Assembly (NCBI GenBank): GCA_002862435.1
Contig: PKDC01000033.1
Span: 1 to 45,012 of the forward strand
Length of the DNA stretch: 45,012 nucleotides
Source: Pseudomonadota bacterium
Lineage (GTDB): Bacteria > Pseudomonadota > Gammaproteobacteria > UBA5335
Reading direction: 5' to 3'
This document shows, one piece after another, positions 16,735 to 22,901 of the stretch. Below the pieces are notes generated by a model. It had not been told where the DNA came from, made no database searches, and saw only the letters and a list, made by a program, of their open reading frames with translations. The position numbers were made by a program, and so were the translations under genes. The number at the start of each line of letters is the position of its first letter. The first letter of the stretch is position 1.

Positions 16735-17793
16735 TCAGAAGCTGTAGCTCAGGCCCACGCCGTAGCTGTCGGTGGAAGGATCCTGGATTCCGTTGACAGT
16801 GCGGTCCTTGTCCTCATAGGTGATATAGTAGGCCTGCGCGGTCAGCGCCTTGCTGAGCTTGTAATCGACGCCAAAGGCCAGCTCGGTGCGCTCGATGTCG
16901 GTCTGGTCGCCAGTGGTCTGGCCGTACTGGGCCTTGAACTTGAAGGCATCATACGTGTAGGCAATGGAGCCCAGCCACGAGGCTTCCTCGGCATCGCTGC
17001 CTTTGTTGTTCACGTCGCTGTTGTCCTGATCGATCCCGCTGGCCTGCTGGTACAGTGCGCCGATTTCAAGAGCTTCCAACAACTTGACCGCTGCCGTGGC
17101 GCGAATGATGTCGATGCCTGCCGTCTTGCCGTCAAACTTGAGGCTGCCCTGCTCACTTCCGGCATACGCCAGCGCGCCGTAGAAGATCCCATGTTCGAAC
17201 TCGGCGGACGCGTAATAGGTGTCAGCAACGCTGTTGTCCTTGTCATCCGCATCGTCCAGGGCCTTGCGGCCTTCGCCCGGAGCGATCGCCGCCGTCACGG
17301 TCACCAGCTCGCCCAGTTTGGGCGTGCTGTACTGAATCATGTTGTTGGCGCGCGTCTCACCCACCATCAGGTTGATGATGTCGCCGTTGGTGTAGTCATT
17401 GAACTGGTCGGCCTTGGCGCCGGTTTCCTTGACGGGAGTATCGAATTTGCCCACCTTGGCCGTACCAAGGTCGCCTTTCAGGCCGACGAAGATATTGCGC
17501 TCGGAAAATTCGTCGGATTCACTGCCGTCCGGGTTGATTCCGTACTCAAGCTGATAGATCACCGACATGTCAGCCAGGCCGATGTCCTGGCTTCCCTTGA
17601 AGCCCAGGCGCGAGGAGTTGTTCTGATCCTGCAGTCGCCAGGTAGTGCTGGTTTCCTTGGAATCGAGACCAATCTCGTCTTTCTGCCCGTCCAGGCTCAC
17701 ATTGAATCGACCATAGATCTTCGCATCGGCCAGCGCCGCGCCGGGCAACGCCACAAGGCTTCCGACAGCCACCACAAGCAGGTTCTTCTTCAC
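16735..17793 (-). CDS. Trimeric general porin, probably phosphate-starvation induced
   Basis: A 352-residue Gram-negative porin of the porin_4/OmpC-like type. The signal peptide KKNLLVVAVGSLVALPGAALA is followed by ADAKIYGRFNVSLDG and SSRLGFKGSQDIG, both standard first-strand signatures, and YQLEYGINPDG and RNIFVGLKGDLGTAKVGKFDTP follow in the family order. The last residues, YGVGLSYSF, end in the BAM-recognised Phe. It forms a 16-strand outer-membrane channel. Start GTG 17793 is set by GGGAGA 7 bases upstream. A near-consensus Pho box (17980-17997) implies PhoB control, so uptake of phosphate or phosphorylated solutes is likely. The long leader holds two strong hairpins. It sits between the PstB-like/phoU pair and the DUF2057 lipoprotein gene and has its own terminator. 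Confidence 0.93.
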   Translation of the reverse strand: MKKNLLVVAVGSLVALPGAALADAKIYGRFNVSLDGQKDEIGLDSKETSTTWRLQDQNNSSRLGFKGSQDIGLADMSVIYQLEYGINPDGSESDEFSERNIFVGLKGDLGTAKVGKFDTPVKETGAKADQFNDYTNGDIINLMVGETRANNMIQYSTPKLGELVTVTAAIAPGEGRKALDDADDKDNSVADTYYASAEFEHGIFYGALAYAGSEQGSLKFDGKTAGIDIIRATAAVKLLEALEIGALYQQASGIDQDNSDVNNKGSDAEEASWLGSIAYTYDAFKFKAQYGQTTGDQTDIERTELAFGVDYKLSKALTAQAYYITYEDKDRTVNGIQDPSTDSYGVGLSYSF

Positions 17794-17836
17794 TGAAAAC
17801 TCTCCCTTCAAAGCGTCTCGAGTCACATGGTTTTCA

Positions 17837-17868
17837 CGATCCGGCAGCCATCGATGGCTGCCGGATCG
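17837..17868. repeat. 32-bp perfect palindrome in the porin mRNA leader
   Basis: The right arm of 17837-17868 is an exact reverse complement of the left arm (core arm GATCCGGCAGCCATC). It lies 44-75 bases before the porin GTG and downstream of the Pho box, so it would fold in the mRNA as a very stable stem of about 14 bp. No T tract follows, so it is not a terminator. Confidence 0.85.
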
Positions 17869-17910
17869 GTTCGCGGTCCGCACATAAAACCCACAATCAC
17901 CCGCAGCGCG

Positions 17911-17938
17911 CGGCCGACTTGGAGAACATGGTCGGCCG
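17911..17938. repeat. 8-bp GC-rich inverted repeat in the porin leader
   Basis: CGGCCGAC at 17911-17918 and GTCGGCCG at 17931-17938 with a 12-base spacer. With the palindrome at 17837-17868 it makes the second stable stem-loop of the porin leader. Confidence 0.7.
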
Positions 17939-17979
17939 ACAGTATGCGGGAGATATGATGAATATCTCTTTGCACAAAG

Positions 17980-17997
17980 ATGACAATTCGATGACAA
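17980..17997 (-). promoter_or_regulatory. Pho box (PhoB site) of the porin gene
   Basis: On the minus strand two copies of TTGTCAT are separated by CGAA, giving the 11-base period of the PhoB consensus CTGTCAT-N4-CTGTCAT; each half-site differs at only one base. It lies 187 bases before the porin start. A GATATT about 13 bases downstream could be the -10, placing the Pho box at the -35 position as usual for PhoB-activated promoters. Confidence 0.85.
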
Positions 17998-18067
17998 AAG
18001 GAACCAATGATTTCCAGCAGGGTCATCGAATGGTTAAGCATTGGCCAGTCCATTGCCTGACCAAGGC

Positions 18068-18829
18068 CTAATTTGGCTGTTCACTGACCCAGCGCAGGAA
18101 AGCCCGTCGTTCCTCGGGACCGGCTTGCTTCCACCAGGCCTGCATCAACACAAGCCAGTCATCACGGCGCACCGGCGTTGCTGCTTCAGGAGTGTCTGCA
18201 AGAGGTGCAACCACGCTCCCCCGGGGCGTCGCGACCGTTGCCGCCGGTGGCGTATCGGACGCCCCCAAAGGGGCCACCACCTGGCCATCACCGGCCTGCC
18301 CACTGCCGTTGTCCGGCAGCAATTCGCTGCTGCCACTCACCTGCGCGATCACTCCGGTGGGGAAGCGAACGCCACTGGCCTTGGAGGGTGTGCGGGCACC
18401 GCTGGCCTCGTCGATCAGCGTTCCGCTGAACGCCGCAGCCAGGCGCTGCGCGTCCTGATAGCGGGCGGGGCGCTGATAATCGATGCGATAGCGCCTGCCT
18501 GCCTGGGCATCCAGCACAAACAAGGCGGGATCGGAGCGCAGGACGTCATGTTGATCGCCCAGATTCCAGATCTCACGGTAGTAGGCCAACACCTCATAGC
18601 GCCCGGGGGCGAGCTCCAGTACCTTGTCCCCGCGGGTCCACAGACCACTGGCGCCCTTGACCTCCACGCCGTTGAGACGGGCCACCTCGATCTCCTCGGG
18701 CAGAGTCAGCGTCGCAACCTGAGCCACCGATTGCTTGGTGCCGTCATACAGACGGAGTTTTGGGTTGGCGCAGGCAGCCAACATGAGCAGCGCAAGGGCA
18801 ATCATGAACTTGGGGAGGTGTTGCAACAC
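18068..18829 (-). CDS. DUF2057-family lipoprotein
   Basis: A 253-residue predicted lipoprotein of the YccT/DUF2057 family, whose function is not established. Signal sequence and lipobox are MLQHLPKFMIALALLMLAAC with Cys20. The family pattern follows: VATLTLPEEIEVARLNGVEV, then LELAPGRYEVLAYYREIWNLGDQHDVLRS, and FVLDAQAGRRYRIDYQRP. A low-complexity Ala/Pro/Thr linker leads to a C-terminal LMQAWWKQAGPEERRAFLRWV segment seen in several DUF2057 proteins. Start GTG 18829 is chosen because GGAGGG (18838-18843) lies 8 bases upstream; TTG 18844 and ATG 18805 lack a ribosome site. A candidate Pho box lies upstream (19024-19041). It sits between phoR and the porin, so a phosphate-starvation role is possible but unproven. 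Confidence 0.84.
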   Translation of the reverse strand: MLQHLPKFMIALALLMLAACANPKLRLYDGTKQSVAQVATLTLPEEIEVARLNGVEVKGASGLWTRGDKVLELAPGRYEVLAYYREIWNLGDQHDVLRSDPALFVLDAQAGRRYRIDYQRPARYQDAQRLAAAFSGTLIDEASGARTPSKASGVRFPTGVIAQVSGSSELLPDNGSGQAGDGQVVAPLGASDTPPAATVATPRGSVVAPLADTPEAATPVRRDDWLVLMQAWWKQAGPEERRAFLRWVSEQPN

Positions 18830-19116
18830 CGAAAAACCCTCCAATCGATGAACTCAGGGAATGACGCCGCCGGAGCGCATTGCTCTGGCGCAGATAGGGC
18901 GAGATGTGCGCTGGGTGCGTTGGCGCCGCGGGCTATACCGCATTTGGACGCTCGTATGGCGTCTCCATACGGCCGACGCACAACCCAAAAGCCGCTGGCC
19001 GGGGCTCAGCATGCGCCGCGATGATGACAGTTTGGTGACGCTTCCTTCAGGAAACCTGCCCCTTGGCGCGTCCAGGCCGTTGCAAGGCAAGTCCGGCGTG
19101 TGTGCCTCATCGCATC
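18830..19116. other. Leader region of the DUF2057 gene, no gene seen
   Basis: About 290 bases between the phoR terminator and the DUF2057 start. Reading frames here lack coding character. It contains the candidate Pho box at 19024-19041. Confidence 0.5.
19024..19041 (-). promoter_or_regulatory. Candidate Pho box upstream of the DUF2057 lipoprotein
   Basis: Minus strand GCGTCAC, CAAA, CTGTCAT: the second half-site is a perfect PhoB heptamer, the first matches at five of seven positions, and the period is 11 bases. No good -10 lies at the expected distance (CATGCT is the nearest), so this is weaker than the porin and phoB sites. Confidence 0.4.
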
Positions 19117-19140
19117 AAAAGGCGGCTGCTCGTCAGCCGC
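19117..19140 (-). terminator. Intrinsic terminator overlapping the phoR stop codon
   Basis: On the minus strand GCGGCTG (19134-19140) pairs with CAGCCGC (19122-19128) across a five-base loop, followed by C and four T residues. The phoR TGA (19133-19135) sits partly in the loop, so the last codons of phoR form the stem. The T tract is short. Confidence 0.7.
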
Positions 19141-20449
19141 AGTTGCTCAAGGCGCTGCCTGCCAGCACCCGATCCCGCGGAAAGCGACAGAGGAATCGAC
19201 TGCCCATCCCGAGCCGGCTCTCGATGCTCAACTGGGCGTCGTGGCGCTGCAGGGCATGTTTGACAATGGCCAGCCCCAGGCCAGTCCCGCCCTGATCACG
19301 GCCCCGCCCGCCATCGACCCGGTAAAACCGTTCGGTGAGGCGGGGCAAATGCTCCGGGGCAATCCCGATTCCGGTATCCGTCACCGCAATCTGTAATTCT
19401 TCCCCAACGAAACCCGCCTCCAGATGTACGGTGCCACCCGGGGGGGTGTACTTGACGGCATTGGAGAGCAAATTATCGAATACGCTGCGCAGCTCGCCTT
19501 CCACGCCCCGCAATACCAAAGGATCGACAATCTCCGCTTGAATGGTGACTTTCTCCCCAGCCAGCCGTCTGGCTTCGGCGCAACAGCGGCGCAACAACAG
19601 CGTCAAGTCCACCGGTCGCATCAGCACCGCACGCGGCGATTCATCCAGACGGGACAACAGCAACAGATCCGCCAGCAGTTGCTCCATGCGTCCGGTCTGC
19701 TCACGCATTGCCGCCAAGGGCACCACCCACGGCGCCAGATCTCCTTCTCCTTCAGCCTCATCCAGCAGGGTTTCCACATAACCACTCAGGACTGTCAGCG
19801 GCGTGCGCAGTTCATGGGAGGCATTGGCCACAAAATCCTTGCGCACCTGATCGAGCCGGCGCTCGCGGGTCACATCCCGGATCACCAATAAGCGTTGATC
19901 TTCGCCATAAGGGACAATCTGCAGCGAAAGCATTCGCTCCGGATCGTGGGCAGCAACAATTTCGATCGCCTCGTCATAATTCCCGCGATCGAGGTAGCGG
20001 ATGAAAGCCGGCGTCCGGATCAGGTTCGCCACCCACTGGCCATTGTCCTGGGGCGCACGCAGCCCGAGCAGGCGCTGGGCAGACTGATTGAACCAGACGA
20101 TGCGGGAATCGGCGGACAGCACCACTGTGCCATCCGGCAATGCTGCGGTCGACCGAAGGAACTGCTTGAGGATAAATGACAGGCGGCGCTTGCGCTTCTG
20201 GCTGCGGCGCTTGATGCGCAGCACTTGGGCCGCGACTTCCGCCCAGATATCCAGGCGGCTGTCGTCCAGCCGCTTGCCCCGCCCGGCCAGCCACAATTCC
20301 AGGCGGCGCAATTGCCACAGGTGCCACGCCAGATAAACGGCAAGCCCCGCGCACAGACCCCATGCCGGCTCTCCCGCCAGAGCGGCCATGCCGCCGGCCA
20401 TGGCCAACAGCAGCGCCAAGCGCCAGAATTCACGGCTCCAGGGCGACAT
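19133..20449 (-). CDS. phoR: Phosphate-regulon sensor histidine kinase PhoR
   Basis: Inner-membrane kinase/phosphatase of PhoB. The 438-residue protein has two short membrane segments (about residues 9-26 and 31-47) with almost no periplasmic loop, then a basic cytoplasmic stretch, a PAS domain (about 98-195, FLRSTAALPDGTVVLSADSRIVWFN), and a kinase core: H-box SHELRTPL with His212, N-box DNLLSNAVKY, G1 DTGIGI, F-box RLTERFYRVD and G2 GTGLGLAIV. The absence of a periplasmic sensor is typical of PhoR, which reads transporter state through PhoU. It starts three bases after the phoB stop, so phoB-phoR form one operon. Its stop lies in a terminator hairpin. Confidence 0.97.
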   Translation of the reverse strand: MSPWSREFWRLALLLAMAGGMAALAGEPAWGLCAGLAVYLAWHLWQLRRLELWLAGRGKRLDDSRLDIWAEVAAQVLRIKRRSQKRKRRLSFILKQFLRSTAALPDGTVVLSADSRIVWFNQSAQRLLGLRAPQDNGQWVANLIRTPAFIRYLDRGNYDEAIEIVAAHDPERMLSLQIVPYGEDQRLLVIRDVTRERRLDQVRKDFVANASHELRTPLTVLSGYVETLLDEAEGEGDLAPWVVPLAAMREQTGRMEQLLADLLLLSRLDESPRAVLMRPVDLTLLLRRCCAEARRLAGEKVTIQAEIVDPLVLRGVEGELRSVFDNLLSNAVKYTPPGGTVHLEAGFVGEELQIAVTDTGIGIAPEHLPRLTERFYRVDGGRGRDQGGTGLGLAIVKHALQRHDAQLSIESRLGMGSRFLCRFPRDRVLAGSALSNCG

Positions 20450-20452
20450 GCC

Positions 20453-21145
20453 TCAGCCTTGGGCAGAGAATCGGTATCCCGCTCCCCGCACGGTCTGGAC
20501 CAGATGGGCCACGCCATGATGTTCCAGCGCCTTGCGCAGCCGCCGGATATGCACGTCCACCGTGCGCTCTTCCACGTAGACACTGGGTCCCCACACCCGG
20601 TCCAGCAACTGGCTGCGGCTGTAGACCCGCTCGGGGTGCCCCATGAAAAAATGCAGCAACCGAAACTCCGTGGGTCCCAGGCTTACACCCTCCTCACCGA
20701 TGGCCACGCGATGACCGTTCACGTCCAACCGCATCCCGCCCGCCTCCAGCACCTCCTCGTTGGGGCTGTTGAGGCTGCGGCGCAGCACGGCATGGATGCG
20801 GGCAATGAGCTCCCGCGGAGAAAATGGTTTGGTCACATAATCATCGGCGCCGACATTGAGACCGCGAATCTTGTCCTCTTCCTCGGTGCGTGCGGTCAGC
20901 ATGATGATGGGGATTTCCCGTGCCAGGCTGTCCTTGCGCAGGGTACGGGCCAGTTCCAGCCCGGAGATGCCGGGGAGCATCCAGTCCAGCAGGATCACCT
21001 GGGGACGCCCATCCGCCACCTGGGCGCGGGCTTCGGTTGCATCGCCTGCTTCCAGCACGGTGAAGCCTTCCCGCGACAGCGAAAAGGCGACCATCTGTCG
21101 CACAGCGTTTTCATCGTCCACGATCAGAACGGTTTTGTTTTCCAT
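20453..21145 (-). CDS. phoB: Phosphate-regulon response regulator PhoB
   Basis: OmpR-type transcription factor activated by PhoR. The 230-residue protein has a receiver domain with acidic pocket Asp10/Asp11, phosphoacceptor Asp54 in LLDWMLPGISG, the switch Thr in IMLTART, and conserved Lys in YVTKPFSPREL. The winged-helix DNA-binding domain ends with GPSVYVEERTVDVHIRRLRKAL and VRGAGYRF, both strongly PhoB-like. Start ATG 21145 is preceded by a purine-rich GGGA. A Pho box and -10 lie 27-69 bases upstream, indicating autoregulation. It is followed by phoR. Its likely direct targets visible here are its own operon, the porin and perhaps the DUF2057 lipoprotein. Confidence 0.98.
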   Translation of the reverse strand: MENKTVLIVDDENAVRQMVAFSLSREGFTVLEAGDATEARAQVADGRPQVILLDWMLPGISGLELARTLRKDSLAREIPIIMLTARTEEEDKIRGLNVGADDYVTKPFSPRELIARIHAVLRRSLNSPNEEVLEAGGMRLDVNGHRVAIGEEGVSLGPTEFRLLHFFMGHPERVYSRSQLLDRVWGPSVYVEERTVDVHIRRLRKALEHHGVAHLVQTVRGAGYRFSAQG

Positions 21146-21178
21146 GGAATTCCCATCCGCTGCATTCGAGAAGCGACC

Positions 21179-21214
21179 GTATTACATCAATGCGACATGA
21201 CACTTCAGTGACAT
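21179..21214 (-). promoter_or_regulatory. Pho box and -10 of the phoBR promoter
   Basis: Minus strand ATGTCAC, TGAA, GTGTCAT (21197-21214): two PhoB half-sites with 11-base period, each one base off consensus. TAATAC (21179-21184) follows after 12 bases as the -10. Transcription would start about 27 bases before the phoB ATG. This is the classic autoregulated phoB arrangement. Confidence 0.85.
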
Positions 21215-21359
21215 CACTCTTCGCGATGCGCCGGCCAGCCCCTCTGCCCGCACCCAGGCTTTGTTACAATAGCAGCATTAGATCCAGCGCCGGGATGATC
21301 CGATTGCTGAGCGGCCAGGGAACGGCATTCACCCCACGTTCCCGGTCGAGGCAAGACCC

Positions 21360-22841
21360 ATGCGCTTTCCTGCTTCAACACGCTCTGTCCTGCCCCGTCT
21401 TGACACGTCGCGCTGGTTTGGACTGCTTGCCCTTCCGGCGCTGTTTGCCACACTTGCCCTGGTCTGGATCAGCTTCAGCGAGGGCCTGCTGCGCATTGCG
21501 GCGCCCGATCCAGGCGTGTTGCCCATGTTGCGCATGCTCAACAACTTACTGTTCATCCTGCTGACCACGGCTTTCTGGACCTTTTGGCTGGTGCGTCAGG
21601 CAAGTGCCCATCGCCGCCGTGAAACCCTCTGGCGGACCCTGCTCGAACAGGCCCCGATTCCCTTGGTCCTGGCCCGCAAAGGCAAAGTCGTGGCCTGCAA
21701 CCCGGCCTTTTCAGGCCTCCTGGGCCACACCGACCCGCACGCCCTCCTCGATTATCCCTTGCTGTCCCGCATTCCCGCCGAGGAGCAGGCGACACTGTTA
21801 CACCAGCTAAAAGGCGTTGATCCTCGCCATCCGCAGACCCTGCGGCTGGAAATCCGGTTTCAGAATGCCCAGAACGAAGCCACCATCATGATTGCCCATG
21901 TGCGCCGCTGCCTGATCGGTCGATCGGTGTACGAACTGGTGTGTTGCTATCCCAAGAAGGAATTGGAAAGCGTTCCGGCACTGGGAGCGGAATTGGGCTT
22001 GCAGCTGCTGGAATGTCTGCCGCGGGCGCTTTGGCTATGGACCCCCCAAGGTCTGTGCCTATGGCGCAACCAGGCCGCGTGCCAGGAAAACCAGGCAGGA
22101 ATTCAACATCTCGCGCGCCGCTATGGTGCTTTTCGGGAAGGTCGGCCCATCGGACCGCAGGCACAACTGGAATTGGTGCGACCCGCTCTTGAAGCCGAAG
22201 GCTCCATCTGTGTCCCGCTGCCCCCGCCCGCTGGGCTGGGGGGATCGGCTGCCAATCTGTGCGTGCTGTCGCTTCGCGACGGAGCGGATCAAGTCCAGGC
22301 GGTGGCCGCCTTGCTGGAACCCGGCGCGCAGGCAGACCTGGGCACGTCGGCTATCCCATTGCTGCGCAGTCTGCATCGGATCCAGCAACACTTGCGGGAA
22401 AATCCCGCGCCCGAGATCGGCGCCCGGATGGTCTTGCAAGCGCTTCAGTTGCACTTGGCGCCCGCAGGCTGGGTGGGTTTGCTGCAAGCCGATCTCCAGA
22501 CGCGTGAATCGACGCTCTGGAGCCTTTCCAGTGTCGGCGAGCTGAACCAGTGCCAAAGTCATCTGCCCGCAGACCTCTCCACTGAATGCGGCCCGTCGGG
22601 CTGGTCGGATCTCGCCAGTCTCCAAGGGCTCGAAGCGCTGCCACCCTTCCTCGCTCGGCTCGAACAGGCCGGCATCGATCGCTTCGAGCGCATTCTGCCG
22701 GCTGCGCCGGAGCAGGGTCGCCGCCAGGTGCTGATGCTGTCCCGCCGTTTACCTCCCGACGCGGAGCTGCTGCGCCTGTGGGTCCATCTGGTGCTGGACG
22801 CATGGAACCAGCGCCCACAAGGCGCGCACGCGCTCTTTTAA
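21360..22841 (+). CDS. Membrane-anchored PAS-domain protein without output domain
   Basis: A 493-residue protein of unknown function. Two membrane segments (about residues 19-44, WFGLLALPALFATLALVWIS, and 59-79, NNLLFILLTTAFWTFWLV) enclose a short periplasmic loop. A PAS-like domain follows at about 88-190 (LLEQAPIPLVLARKGKVVACNPAFSGLLG). The region 300-490 is Leu/Ala-rich and may be GAF-like (EIGARMVLQALQLHLAPAGWVGLLQ). No H-box, ATPase domain, GGDEF, EAL or methyl-accepting domain is seen, and the frame ends cleanly. GAGG lies 8 bases before ATG 21360. It is divergent from phoB, so the two share a 214-base promoter region. It could be an accessory sensor, but nothing in the sequence proves a link. 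Confidence 0.78.
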   Translation: MRFPASTRSVLPRLDTSRWFGLLALPALFATLALVWISFSEGLLRIAAPDPGVLPMLRMLNNLLFILLTTAFWTFWLVRQASAHRRRETLWRTLLEQAPIPLVLARKGKVVACNPAFSGLLGHTDPHALLDYPLLSRIPAEEQATLLHQLKGVDPRHPQTLRLEIRFQNAQNEATIMIAHVRRCLIGRSVYELVCCYPKKELESVPALGAELGLQLLECLPRALWLWTPQGLCLWRNQAACQENQAGIQHLARRYGAFREGRPIGPQAQLELVRPALEAEGSICVPLPPPAGLGGSAANLCVLSLRDGADQVQAVAALLEPGAQADLGTSAIPLLRSLHRIQQHLRENPAPEIGARMVLQALQLHLAPAGWVGLLQADLQTRESTLWSLSSVGELNQCQSHLPADLSTECGPSGWSDLASLQGLEALPPFLARLEQAGIDRFERILPAAPEQGRRQVLMLSRRLPPDAELLRLWVHLVLDAWNQRPQGAHALF

Positions 22842-22901
22842 GTCCACTGGACAGCTGGCCCACCAAAACCGCAAACATCCGCACCAGGCGGACCATCCCG
22901 A

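Noticed and set aside
22842-22852. GTCCACTGGAC palindrome between the PAS gene and pepN
   Set aside because: Five-bp arms with no T tract; too short to support a terminator or operator call.
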